A stretch of 16,372 nucleotides of DNA from an uncultured Flavobacterium sp. GTDB taxonomy: Bacteria > Bacteroidota > Bacteroidia > Flavobacteriales > Flavobacteriaceae. Location: positions 1 to 16,372 of the forward strand of contig NZ_CAMLMK010000064.1 of the NCBI RefSeq assembly GCF_946481155.1, in the 5' to 3' direction. The position numbers and the translations under genes were made by a program. Numbering within the stretch: position 1 is the first letter of the stretch; each line of letters starts with the position of its first letter. Shown here piece by piece: positions 6,908 to 14,593 of the stretch. The notes under the pieces were generated by a model. That model searched no databases. It saw only the letters and a program-made list of their open reading frames with translations, and had not been told where the DNA came from.

Positions 6908-8592
6908 TGAAAGAGGCTAAAAAACAAGGATTAAAGCAGTTAGGCTTATTAATCGCAGGACTTATCATCATCAATATTTTCGGGAATTACTTTTTCAAAC
7001 GTTTCGACTTAACGGCCGACAAACGCTATACCCTTTCCGAAACTTCATTGAACATTATTAAGCAGATTGACAGTCCGCTCTACATCGACGTCTTTTTAGA
7101 AGGACAGTTTCCTGCTGAATTCAAGCGTTTACAAAATGAAACACGACAGACTTTAGAAGAATTCAAAGCTTATAATTCCAATATCATTTTCCAGTTCGTT
7201 AATCCTCTGGAAAAAGAAGAAGAGCGTGAAGCCAACATGAAAATGCTGTACCAACGTGGCTTAACGCCGATCAGCATAACCGTGGATGACAAAGGAAAAC
7301 AATCTCAGGAAGTGGTTTTCCCTTGGGCGATTGCGACTTACAACGACAAAAGCACGAAAGTTCAGCTACTGAAAAACATGATGGGTGCTTCGACTGAAGA
7401 AAAAGTCGTAAGTTCTGTACAACATCTTGAATATGCCTTAGCGGAAGCTTTCAACAAGATTACTAAAGAAAAAGAAAAGAAAATTGCCGTTATCAAAGGC
7501 ATTGGTGAGCTGCATGACATACAGATTGCTGATTTCCTTAAAACCGTACGCGAAAGCTATTACATCGGTCCGTTTACCATGGATTCTGTGGCTGTGAGTC
7601 CGCAACGCTCTTTAGCTGCATTGAAAAAGTACGATTTAGCGATTATTGCAAAACCTTCAAAACGCTTTACGGAAGAAGAAAAAGAAGTATTGGACCAGTT
7701 CATCATGAATGGCGGGAAAACGCTTTGGCTGGTAGACAATGTGCAGGCCGAAATGGATAGCTTGTACAACGAGTCCGGTTCTATTTTAGCCTATCCGAAA
7801 GATATAAACCTTACGGACATGTTCTTCAAATATGGCGTCCGAATCAATCCTCTTTTGGTAAAAGACGAGCAGTCAACGCCAATAAAACTGGCTACCGGCG
7901 AACCGGGAAGCCAAACGCAGTACGAACAGTATTTCTGGAAATATTCGCCGTTTGTGTATCCGCAGTCGCAGCATCCGATCGTTAAGAATATCGAAGGTGT
8001 GAAGTTTGAATTTGCCAATCCTATTGAATTGCTTAAAAACGACATAAAGAAAACCGTTTTAATGGCTTCTTCCCAATATTCAAAGCCAATCGGAGTTCCT
8101 ACCGAAGTAAACCTTGAAATGGTAACTGAAGAAACGAATCCGAAAGACTACACTGGTGGCGGGATGATTCCAATGTCGGTTTTACTGGAAGGAAATTTCC
8201 ATTCGATGTATGAAAACCGTATCCTTCCGTTTAAAGATCCCGCTTACAAAGCACAGGGTGTAAAGAATAAAATGATCATCATTTCCGATGGCGATGTAAT
8301 TAAAAACCAATTGGATCAGGCGTACCAGCCTTTGGAATTGGGTTACGACAAATGGACCAATAATTTATTCGGAAATAAGGAGTTTTTGCTAAACTGTGTA
8401 AATTACCTGTTGGATGATAACGGACTTATTAACATTCGAAGCAAGGATGTCGACCTGCCGTTATTGGACAAAGAAAAAGTACACGAGAATTATACGTTCA
8501 CGCAAATCCTAACTGTCGGATTACCAATAGTAGTACTTGGTATTTTCGGGTTCCTGTTTACCTACCTGCGCAAAAGAAAATACGCACGTTAG
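6901..8592 (+). CDS. gldG: Gliding-motility ABC transporter extracytoplasmic subunit GldG
   Basis: The 563-residue protein has an N-terminal membrane anchor (about residues 13-31). FDLTADKRYTLSE follows, a strongly conserved segment of GldG and related 'ABC-type uncharacterized' auxiliary proteins. A large extracytoplasmic region follows (about 35-530), with a DUF4350-like central domain around AIIAKPSKRFTEEEKEVLDQF. A C-terminal membrane segment (about 535-556) and a basic tail (YLRKRKYAR) complete it. Known GldG works with GldF and GldA in gliding motility and in full surface-protein function. The start overlaps the end of gldF: either the ATG at 6901 (7-nt overlap) or the ATG at 6907 (TAATG stop/start overlap). 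The latter is the more usual coupled arrangement. Length and both membrane segments agree with an intact family member. Confidence 0.93.
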   Translation: MVMKEAKKQGLKQLGLLIAGLIIINIFGNYFFKRFDLTADKRYTLSETSLNIIKQIDSPLYIDVFLEGQFPAEFKRLQNETRQTLEEFKAYNSNIIFQFVNPLEKEEEREANMKMLYQRGLTPISITVDDKGKQSQEVVFPWAIATYNDKSTKVQLLKNMMGASTEEKVVSSVQHLEYALAEAFNKITKEKEKKIAVIKGIGELHDIQIADFLKTVRESYYIGPFTMDSVAVSPQRSLAALKKYDLAIIAKPSKRFTEEEKEVLDQFIMNGGKTLWLVDNVQAEMDSLYNESGSILAYPKDINLTDMFFKYGVRINPLLVKDEQSTPIKLATGEPGSQTQYEQYFWKYSPFVYPQSQHPIVKNIEGVKFEFANPIELLKNDIKKTVLMASSQYSKPIGVPTEVNLEMVTEETNPKDYTGGGMIPMSVLLEGNFHSMYENRILPFKDPAYKAQGVKNKMIIISDGDVIKNQLDQAYQPLELGYDKWTNNLFGNKEFLLNCVNYLLDDNGLINIRSKDVDLPLLDKEKVHENYTFTQILTVGLPIVVLGIFGFLFTYLRKRKYAR

Positions 8593-8609
8593 TTGTTAAT
8601 AAAAAAGGG

Positions 8610-8640
8610 TTGCCACTTTCATTTGATTAAGATATATTTG
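8610..8640 (+). promoter_or_regulatory. Bacteroidota-type promoter of dnaN
   Basis: TTG at 8610-8612 and TATATTTG at 8633-8640 are separated by 20 bp. They match the TTG / TAnnTTTG consensus exactly with usual spacing. The predicted transcript start (about 8646) leaves a leader of roughly 37 nt to the dnaN ATG. This indicates that dnaN can be transcribed independently of gldFG. Confidence 0.65.
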
Positions 8641-8682
8641 TGCATCGTAAAATTTAATTTTACCTACTAAAAAAGAAAAAAC

Positions 8683-9801
8683 ATGAAGTTTATAGTATCC
8701 AGTTCTTATTTGCTAAAGCAATTACAAGTATTAGGAAGTGTTATCAACAGCAGCAATACTTTGCCTATTTTGGATAATTTCTTATTCGAACTAGATAACA
8801 ACCAATTGCGCGTTTCGGCATCTGATCTGGAAACTACGATGTCCTCGACATTGGAAATTGATTCTACAAGCCAGGGAAGCGTTGCTGTACCGGCAAAATT
8901 ATTATTGGAAATCCTTAAGACTTTCCCGGAACAGCCATTAACTTTCACTGTTGAAGATAACAATACCATTGAAATAAGCTCTAACTCTGGAAAATATGCA
9001 TTAGCATACGCTCCGGGTGAAGAATTCCCTAAAGCAGTTGTGTTAGAAGAGCCTTCTTCTACCCTAGTCCCTGCGGAAGTATTAGGAACAGCTATCAGCA
9101 AAACAATTTTCGCTGCCGGAAACGACGATTTACGTCCGGTAATGTCCGGTGTTTTCTTCCAGTTTTCTACGGAAGGATTAATCTTCGTAGCAACGGATGC
9201 GCACAAATTGGTGAAATATGCGCGTACCGATGTAAAAGCATCTCAGGCTGCAGATTTCATCATGCCGAAAAAACCTCTGAACATCTTAAAAGGAATCTTA
9301 GGAACATCGGATGCGGAAGTGAAAATTGAGTACAACGATTCAAATGCTACTTTCTCTTTTGATAATTACACACTTACCTGTCGCTTAATCGACGGGAAAT
9401 ATCCAAACTACGAAGCGGTAATTCCAAAAGAAAACCCGAACAAATTAGTTATGGACAGAACGCAATTCTTAAGCTCTGTACGTCGTGTGGCGATTTTTGC
9501 TAATAAAACCACACACCAGATCCGTTTAAAAATTGCTGGCGCAGAATTAAACATTTCTGCGGAAGATATTGATTACTCAAACAAAGCAGAAGAGCGTCTG
9601 ACATGCGATTACCAAGGTGATGACATGCAAATCGGATTCAACTCGCGTTTTCTTACTGAGATGCTTACGAATCTACAATCAGACGAAATCCAACTGGAAA
9701 TGTCATTGCCAAACCGCGCCGGAATCCTTACTCCTGTTGATGGATTAGACGAAGGTGAAACCGTTACCATGCTGGTAATGCCGGTAATGCTAAACAACTA
9801 A
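8683..9801 (+). CDS. dnaN: DNA polymerase III subunit beta (sliding clamp)
   Basis: The 372-residue protein matches the normal clamp length and three-fold architecture of about 120 residues per domain. The N-terminus (KFIVSSSYLLKQLQVLGSVI), the early block NTLPILDNFLFEL, the second-domain segment DDLRPVMSGVFFQF, and ATDAHKL followed by a run to PKKPLNILK are characteristic. GKYPNYEAVIPKENPNKLV and the C-terminal VMPVML complete the pattern. The homodimeric ring encircles DNA and tethers polymerase III and other clamp-binding proteins. It has its own promoter and a strong terminator. It lies next to gldFG rather than dnaA, so this is not the classic dnaA-dnaN origin locus, which is common in Bacteroidota. 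The ATG at 8683 gives the expected N-terminus. Confidence 0.97.
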   Translation: MKFIVSSSYLLKQLQVLGSVINSSNTLPILDNFLFELDNNQLRVSASDLETTMSSTLEIDSTSQGSVAVPAKLLLEILKTFPEQPLTFTVEDNNTIEISSNSGKYALAYAPGEEFPKAVVLEEPSSTLVPAEVLGTAISKTIFAAGNDDLRPVMSGVFFQFSTEGLIFVATDAHKLVKYARTDVKASQAADFIMPKKPLNILKGILGTSDAEVKIEYNDSNATFSFDNYTLTCRLIDGKYPNYEAVIPKENPNKLVMDRTQFLSSVRRVAIFANKTTHQIRLKIAGAELNISAEDIDYSNKAEERLTCDYQGDDMQIGFNSRFLTEMLTNLQSDEIQLEMSLPNRAGILTPVDGLDEGETVTMLVMPVMLNN

Positions 9802-9867
9802 TTTAGAAATTAGAAATCAGAAGGCAGAAATTCAAAAACTCTAAATTCTAATATCATATTTCTAAAT
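9801..9867. repeat. AT-rich spacer with a 10-bp inverted repeat after dnaN
   Basis: ATTTAGAAAT (9801-9810, overlapping the dnaN stop codon by one base) recurs inverted as ATTTCTAAAT (9858-9867). Between them lie partial copies of the same word (TTAGAAAT, TCTAAATTC). No gene is seen. The composition is low in complexity, so the function is unclear. Confidence 0.4.
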
Positions 9868-9900
9868 TCAAAAGCGCTATAACCAACCCTTTTATACCAG

Positions 9901-9936
9901 AAAAACCGCGAAGTGTTATGACTTAGCGGTTTTTTA
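9901..9936 (+). terminator. Intrinsic terminator of dnaN
   Basis: AAAAACCGC (9901-9909) and GCGGTTTTT (9926-9934) form a 9-bp stem. Inside it, AAGT and ACTT can pair after a single mismatch, leaving a 6-nt loop. A T-run ends at 9936. On the minus strand the mirrored A/T tract could also stop transcription from the convergent stress-protein gene. Confidence 0.85.
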
Positions 9937-9964
9937 TTTGCTTATTATGATATATAGCAATCTT

Positions 9965-9986
9965 CTTGTTTCTTGTTTCTTGTTTC
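9965..9986. repeat. Tandem heptamer repeat (CTTGTTT, three copies)
   Basis: CTTGTTT occurs three times in perfect tandem (9965-9985), directly downstream of the stop codon of the minus-strand stress-protein gene. It looks like a simple-sequence slippage tract. No function can be assigned. Confidence 0.7.
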
Positions 9987-9988
9987 TC

Positions 9989-10825
9989 CTACTTATCTTC
10001 ATGGAACGCTAATATCGGAGTTTCAATATGGTACGAAAGTTTCTGGGTCAGGCTATGAGTAAACAGCTCTTCAAAGAAATTACGTTTTTGGGTCACCATC
10101 GCGAGTATGTCAATATCCTGATGGTCGACGAAATCGAGAATAGTTTCCTTCACGTCATCGTGTGGGATTAAGAAGAATTCCACCGGTTCGTTTCTGAATT
10201 CTGTTTTCCAGTATTCTATGCCTTCATTGGTTATATTGAAATTATGCGTTTTCACAGCAAGGCATTTCACTTTGGCATGGAATTTTTTCGCTATTGCAAT
10301 CACCCTATGCAGCGCAATTCGGTCCTGATCATTAAACGTGGTAGTAAAACCGATGTATTTAATTCGTGTAAATTTTGCTTTATTAGGTACGCTCAGCAAT
10401 GTTACCGGAACATTCACAATCGCATTTCCGGTGTTGGAGCCTAAGAACATTTCCTGCAATCCGGAGGCGCCATTCGTACCCATTACAATCATATCGACAT
10501 GCTCTTCGTGGCAAATCTCTTTCATAATGCGTACTAAATCACCATGGCGTAACACATGGCTCATTTTCACGTCCTGCAATTGGTGTTTTTCAGCAATTTT
10601 TCTCAAATGCGGAATCTGATCCCTGAAATTTTCAAAATTATTCAGTTCAATAGAGTCGTAAATTTCAACTAAAGTTACCGGAACTTCACCAAAAGAAACC
10701 GAGGGCAAATCATAGACATGAAGCACGATCACTTCTGCATCAATCGATTTTGCCATTTCTAAAGCGTACACAAACGCGTTGTTTGCCGTTTCAGAAAAAT
10801 CTGTAGGGAAAAGTATCTTCTTCAT
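9989..10825 (-). CDS. Universal stress protein, two UspA domains
   Basis: The 278-residue protein is a tandem Usp. Domain 1 (1-147) starts with KKILFPTDFSETANNAF, has DMIVMGTNGASG, and carries the ATP-binding motif G-x2-G-x9-G-S exactly (G116, G119, G129, S130). Domain 2 (about 153-278) starts with IKYIGFTT and keeps the strand and helix pattern, but has QKRNFFEELF where the ATP motif should be. It is therefore probably a non-binding, degenerate domain, as is common in two-domain Bacteroidota Usps. Usp proteins are cytoplasmic, nucleotide-binding proteins raised under starvation, redox or envelope stress, and their molecular action is often unknown. The start ATG (10823-10825) is unambiguous. 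The gene is convergent with dnaN and divergent from mnmE, so it is a single-gene transcript. Confidence 0.92.
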   Translation of the reverse strand: MKKILFPTDFSETANNAFVYALEMAKSIDAEVIVLHVYDLPSVSFGEVPVTLVEIYDSIELNNFENFRDQIPHLRKIAEKHQLQDVKMSHVLRHGDLVRIMKEICHEEHVDMIVMGTNGASGLQEMFLGSNTGNAIVNVPVTLLSVPNKAKFTRIKYIGFTTTFNDQDRIALHRVIAIAKKFHAKVKCLAVKTHNFNITNEGIEYWKTEFRNEPVEFFLIPHDDVKETILDFVDHQDIDILAMVTQKRNFFEELFTHSLTQKLSYHIETPILAFHEDK

Positions 10826-10932
10826 AACTCATGATTTTTTCAAATTCTTACATAAAGTTAGTAAAAGTAGCGCACATACAGACTGATAATCAGATAGTTT
10901 TACAATAAATTAACCTGAAAACTGATGGCTGT

Positions 10933-10959
10933 CAGCTAAAAGCTATCAGCTAACAGCTA
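10933..10959. repeat. CAGCTA repeats upstream of mnmE
   Basis: CAGCTA occurs at 10933-10938, 10947-10952 and 10954-10959, with AGCTAT interspersed, giving short overlapping direct and inverted matches. It lies just upstream of the mnmE -7 candidate. It may be an operator or merely low-complexity intergenic sequence. Confidence 0.4.
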
Positions 10960-10968
10960 AAAACTTTG

Positions 10969-10976
10969 TACCTTTG
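10969..10976 (+). promoter_or_regulatory. Candidate -7 element of mnmE
   Basis: TACCTTTG matches TAnnTTTG exactly and would place the transcript start about 20 nt before the mnmE ATG. CTTTG recurs every 8 bp here (10964, 10972, 10980), so the register is somewhat ambiguous. No TTG lies at the usual -33 distance. Confidence 0.42.
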
Positions 10977-11002
10977 CAACTTTGTAACTCAGCAACTCAT
11001 AA

Positions 11003-12427
11003 ATGATTTCAAACGATACTATTGTAGCCTTGGCTACGCCTTCAGGAGCAGGCGCTATTGCGGTTATCCGTATTTCGGGTAAGGACGCGATCGCTATTGC
11101 TTCTCAGGTATTTCAATCGGTTTCCGGGAAAGATATTACCAGACAACGTACGCATACCCTTCATTTGGGGCATATTGTTGATGGAAATAAGACGCTCGAT
11201 CAGGTTTTAGTATCGCTTTTCAAAGGCACGAATTCCTATACCGGTGAAAATACGGTCGAAATTTCCTGTCACGGTTCGATGTACATCCAGCAGCAGATTA
11301 TCCAGTTGTTGCTTCGTAAAGGCTGCCGAATGGCGCAGCCGGGGGAATTTACCCTACGCTCATTTTTAAACGGTAAAATGGACTTATCGCAGGCCGAAGC
11401 CGTAGCCGATCTGATCGCATCAGATAACGAAGCCAGTCATCAGATTGCCATGCAGCAGATGCGTGGCGGATTCAGTTCCGAAATCGCGAAACTGAGAGAA
11501 GAATTACTGAATTTTGCTTCCCTAATCGAACTGGAACTTGATTTTGCGGAAGAAGATGTAGAGTTTGCCGACCGATCCCAATTCTATGAGCTACTGAACA
11601 GAATCGAATTCGTTTTAAAACGCCTGATTGATTCATTTGCTGTTGGTAACGTAATCAAAAACGGAATCCCGGTAGCCATTGTGGGTGAACCTAATGTTGG
11701 CAAATCTACCCTACTCAATGCCTTACTGAATGAGGAACGCGCCATAGTTTCGGATATTGCCGGAACTACCCGTGATACTATTGAAGACGAATTAGTGATT
11801 GACGGAATTGGCTTCCGATTCATTGATACGGCCGGAATTCGTGAGACTAAAGACGTGGTGGAAAGCATCGGTATCAAGAAAACCTTTGAGAAGATGGAAA
11901 TGGCGCAGGTTGTTCTGTATTTAGTTGACGGTTCACAGTTCATGGTTCACGGTCAGATAGATACCTTTATTAACGAAATCGGTAAAATCCAGAACCAGTT
12001 TCCGCAAAAACCATTGATCGTAATTATCAATAAGAAAGATTTACTTCTTGAAAGTACCATAACTCAAATCAACGACAGATTAAACGCAGACCTGGTAACT
12101 TCAAACCGACAACTGTCGACTATTTTCATTTCTGCTAAAAATAAGGAAGGTGTGGAAGATTTAAAAAACCAACTGCTTTCTTTCGTAAATACGGGTGCGC
12201 TTCGCAACAACGAGACAATCGTTACCAATACAAGACACTACGATTCACTGCTAAAAGCGCTGGAAGAAATTGAAAAAGTGAAATGGGGATTAGAAAGCAA
12301 CCTATCTTCCGACCTGATGGCCATCGATATCCGCGAGGCTTTATACCATTTTGGGGAAATTACCGGACAGGTTACCAATGATGAATTATTGGGGAATATT
12401 TTTGCTAATTTCTGTATCGGTAAATAG
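11003..12427 (+). CDS. mnmE: tRNA uridine-5-carboxymethylaminomethyl(34) synthesis GTPase MnmE
   Basis: The 474-residue protein has the full MnmE layout. The N-terminal tetrahydrofolate-binding domain (about 1-120) begins with DTIVALATPSGAGAIAVIRISG and includes the GENTVEISCHGS block. A helical domain follows, interrupted by a Ras-like G domain: G1 GEPNVGKS (228-235), G2 TTRDT (255-259), G3 DTAG (275-278), G4 NKKD (343-346). The protein ends in the invariant C-terminal CIGK (471-474). With MnmG it installs the (carboxymethyl)aminomethyl group on wobble U34 of certain tRNAs, using GTP hydrolysis to drive the reaction. All key residues are intact. A GTG-start FAD monooxygenase gene follows after only 5 bp, suggesting an operon. 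A -7 candidate lies upstream. Confidence 0.97.
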   Translation: MISNDTIVALATPSGAGAIAVIRISGKDAIAIASQVFQSVSGKDITRQRTHTLHLGHIVDGNKTLDQVLVSLFKGTNSYTGENTVEISCHGSMYIQQQIIQLLLRKGCRMAQPGEFTLRSFLNGKMDLSQAEAVADLIASDNEASHQIAMQQMRGGFSSEIAKLREELLNFASLIELELDFAEEDVEFADRSQFYELLNRIEFVLKRLIDSFAVGNVIKNGIPVAIVGEPNVGKSTLLNALLNEERAIVSDIAGTTRDTIEDELVIDGIGFRFIDTAGIRETKDVVESIGIKKTFEKMEMAQVVLYLVDGSQFMVHGQIDTFINEIGKIQNQFPQKPLIVIINKKDLLLESTITQINDRLNADLVTSNRQLSTIFISAKNKEGVEDLKNQLLSFVNTGALRNNETIVTNTRHYDSLLKALEEIEKVKWGLESNLSSDLMAIDIREALYHFGEITGQVTNDELLGNIFANFCIGK

Positions 12428-12432
12428 CAGCA

Positions 12433-13893
12433 GTGAAAAATAATAAAAATGAAGAAGCAAGCTGGACTGTTTGTCCGGAGTGCCAGGGACGCGGCAAGAA
12501 AAGTCGGAGGTTAAGCAAGAAAGTACGGCTTCACTACCAGACAGCATTCGAGCAATTTGAAAAAAATAATCGTGAAGGAACGGCTCCTGTTCGTCCTAAA
12601 GCACACCTTGACCCCTGCTTACACTGTTCCGGTTCTGGGTTGCACCCTTCTGCAAGTCATCCCATAGCGGATAAAGAAAACTATCCACACGTTGCTATTA
12701 TTGGTGCCGGTATAGGCGGAGTGGCTCTGGCTGTGGCTTGTTTGCACCGCGGGATTCCTTTTACACTTTATGAGCGTGATACCGATTTTGATGCCCGATC
12801 TCAGGGCTACGGACTCACATTACAGCAAGCCAGTAAAGCCATGGAGGAATTGGGTATTTTCTCGTTAGACGAAGGCGTAATTTCAACGCGGCATTTAGTT
12901 CATACAACAGAAGGAAATATAATTGGTGAATGGGGAACCCGAAAATGGATACAGCCAGATGCGATACCTTCCCGTAAACGTTCCAATGTGCATATTGCAC
13001 GGCAATCGTTGCGCTTAGCGCTATTAAAGCAGCTTGGCGGAAATAGTATGGTACAGTGGGGACACCAATTACTGGATTTTAAACAAGACGAAGACGTTAC
13101 CTTAAGTTTTCAGGTTAACGGCGAAATAAAGAACGTAAAAGCAGATCTTGTGGTGGGCGCCGATGGTATTCGCAGTGCCGTGCGCAAGTTAGTGATTGGT
13201 GAGGATACTACCCCTTTGCGCTACCTGGGCTGTATTGTGATATTGGGTATTTGTCCGCTAAGCTCACTCGAAGGCCTTGATAGTTCTTTACTTGACTCGG
13301 CGACCGTGTTTCAGACGGCCAATGGCAATGAGCGAATCTACATGATGCCTTTTACGTCCGACTCGGTGATGTGGCAGCTTAGCTTCCCAATGCCCGAAGA
13401 TGAGGCTAAGACGTTAAGTGCTAAAGGAGCTCAGGCACTTAAGGAAGAAGCTTGTCGCAGACTTCAGTGGCACGACCCTATTCCTCAGATTTTAGCAGCG
13501 ACTCTGAAAACCCAAATTTCCGGCTATCCTGTATATGACCGGGAATTATTATCAACAGAATTGATGGCCAAAGGTGGCCAAGTAACATTACTCGGCGATG
13601 CGGCGCACCCTATGAGCCCGTTCAAGGGACAGGGCGCGAATCAGGCGTTGCTCGATGCACTTGCGTTGGCTCGTGGGATCGCAAAAGGCTGTAAATCAGT
13701 ATCGCATTGGAAAAAAGCCGGAGTACGGGAAAGTGTATTAAATTATTTTGAAGCAGAAATGCTGGAACGCAGTGCTGTGAAAGTGAAAGATTCAGCAGCG
13801 GCTGCGGAGTTTTTGCATTCGGATATTGTGCTTCGTGAGGGTGATGAGCCGAGGGGACGGTGTTTGAAGGGGAAAGGCTTCTTAAAAATATAA
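12433..13893 (+). CDS. FAD-dependent monooxygenase with N-terminal DnaJ-like zinc ribbon
   Basis: The 486-residue protein has two parts. Residues 1-80 hold two CxxCxGxG motifs (C14-C17 in CPECQGRG and C62-C65 in CLHCSGSG), separated by a basic linker. This is the spacing logic of a DnaJ-type zinc-binding domain. Residues 85-486 form a group A flavoprotein monooxygenase: GAGIGG (91-96) for the FAD beta-alpha-beta fold, GADGIR (242-247), and GDAAHPMSPFKGQGAN (388-403). These hydroxylases usually use NAD(P)H and O2 on aromatic or related small substrates. The substrate here is unknown. The start is GTG at 12433, since the first in-frame ATG lies at residue 137 and would cut the flavin domain. 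It sits 5 bp after mnmE and has its own terminator. I cannot tell how common this fusion is without a search. Confidence 0.88.
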   Translation: MKNNKNEEASWTVCPECQGRGKKSRRLSKKVRLHYQTAFEQFEKNNREGTAPVRPKAHLDPCLHCSGSGLHPSASHPIADKENYPHVAIIGAGIGGVALAVACLHRGIPFTLYERDTDFDARSQGYGLTLQQASKAMEELGIFSLDEGVISTRHLVHTTEGNIIGEWGTRKWIQPDAIPSRKRSNVHIARQSLRLALLKQLGGNSMVQWGHQLLDFKQDEDVTLSFQVNGEIKNVKADLVVGADGIRSAVRKLVIGEDTTPLRYLGCIVILGICPLSSLEGLDSSLLDSATVFQTANGNERIYMMPFTSDSVMWQLSFPMPEDEAKTLSAKGAQALKEEACRRLQWHDPIPQILAATLKTQISGYPVYDRELLSTELMAKGGQVTLLGDAAHPMSPFKGQGANQALLDALALARGIAKGCKSVSHWKKAGVRESVLNYFEAEMLERSAVKVKDSAAAAEFLHSDIVLREGDEPRGRCLKGKGFLKI

Positions 13894-13922
13894 AAGGAAT
13901 AGTTTATGCTATTCCTTTTTTT
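13892..13922 (+). terminator. Intrinsic terminator of the mnmE/monooxygenase operon
   Basis: AAAAGGAATAG (13892-13902) and CTATTCCTTTT (13909-13919) form an 11-bp stem with a 6-nt loop (TTTATG), followed by a T-run to 13922. The stem starts inside the TAA stop codon. On the minus strand it also has an AT-rich exit and may serve the convergent DinB-family gene. The same stem sequence recurs at 15779-15806. Confidence 0.87.
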
Positions 13923-13936
13923 GTTAATCTCTTTAT

Positions 13937-13969
13937 GGGTATGGATTGTCAATCCGCACTATTCGGATT
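13937..13969. repeat. Short copy of a flavobacterial-type intergenic repeat
   Basis: GGGTATGGATTG (13937-13948) and AATCCGCACTATT (13951-13963) match the ends of the longer element at 14486-14541 with two and one mismatches. GGATTG/CAATCC (13943-13948 / 13950-13955) and AATCCG/CGGATT (13951-13956 / 13964-13969) are overlapping inverted repeats that cannot form at the same time. It lies immediately downstream of the DinB-family stop codon. Confidence 0.5.
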
Positions 13970-13970
13970 T

Positions 13971-14417
13971 TTACTCTTCTATTAGTCGTCTGTGATAATT
14001 TATTTGTCCGAGATGATACGTCAGATGAGTAGCCAAATGAACTAATAAATATTCAGTTGTAGTTACTTCTGAAAACTTCAAAATCGGATAATCTTTTTGC
14101 AATTCTTCGTTTGTGACTGTAATAAGCGAATCCTTAACAACTTTCATTGTGTCAATTATATTTTCAATCAATTCTTTTCTTGGAACATTTTTTTGAGAAA
14201 ATTCAAGTTCTCTGTTCCTAACATAATTCGTTTTCCCAATTTCTTTTCCAATGAATGTGTTTAAGTTCCCAATTAAATGCAGCGTTAAATTTCCTGCCGA
14301 ATTAGAAATATTTTTTTCTACCCGCCAAATATTTTCTTCATTTTTATAAAGTTCAATTTCAGCGATTACCTTGTTCAGGTCTCTTTCAAAAAGCGATATT
14401 AGTGTGTCTGCATTCAT
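13971..14417 (-). CDS. DinB-family protein (YfiT/DUF1572-like putative metal-dependent enzyme)
   Basis: This 148-residue protein is predicted all-helical. It has the DinB-family histidines: H47 in NLTLHLIGNLN, and H127, H131 and H135 in the C-terminal HLATHLTYHLGQINYHRRL. Together these suit a three-His metal site in a four-helix bundle. Related proteins include bacillithiol or mycothiol S-transferases and nickel or zinc hydrolases, and most are of unknown substrate. The name DinB refers to a B. subtilis damage-inducible protein, not to DNA polymerase IV. The gene ends near a bidirectional terminator and is bracketed by two copies of a related intergenic repeat (13937-13969 and 14486-14541). 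It is AT-richer than the housekeeping block to the left. The start ATG is at 14415-14417. Confidence 0.8.
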   Translation of the reverse strand: MNADTLISLFERDLNKVIAEIELYKNEENIWRVEKNISNSAGNLTLHLIGNLNTFIGKEIGKTNYVRNRELEFSQKNVPRKELIENIIDTMKVVKDSLITVTNEELQKDYPILKFSEVTTTEYLLVHLATHLTYHLGQINYHRRLIEE

Positions 14418-14485
14418 TTTCTATAAGTTGCGTTAGATATTATACTTCTTTATACTGTCAAGAGGGATTACTATTTAATCTTTGT

Positions 14486-14541
14486 GGGCACGGATTGCAC
14501 CCGAGGCTTTAGCCGGACTGACGAAGTAAATCCGCGCTATT
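14486..14541. repeat. Structured intergenic repeat upstream of the DinB-family gene
   Basis: GGGCACGGATTG (14486-14497) and AATCCGCGCTATT (14529-14541) bound a 31-nt core that contains a GGCT/AGCC hairpin (14505-14514). The outer CGGATT (14491-14496) pairs with AATCCG (14529-14534). It is a longer relative of the element at 13937-13969, which keeps the ends but lacks the core. This resembles the small palindromic repeats scattered in flavobacterial genomes. The spacer around it (14418-14593) holds no gene I can support. Confidence 0.5.
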
Positions 14542-14593
14542 GGGGTACAAATTTTAAATTTAAGTTCTATTATTATTATTTTAGTGCCTTAAG

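Noticed and set aside
8683..9801. Replication origin near dnaN
   Set aside because: No dnaA gene and no cluster of DnaA boxes was seen in the neighbouring spacers. dnaN is often away from the origin in Bacteroidota.
13951..13969. AATCCG/CGGATT hairpin with T-run as a second terminator
   Set aside because: The stem is only 6 bp. It overlaps the repeat element and directly abuts the end of the DinB-family gene. The stronger terminator at 13892-13922 already explains this junction.
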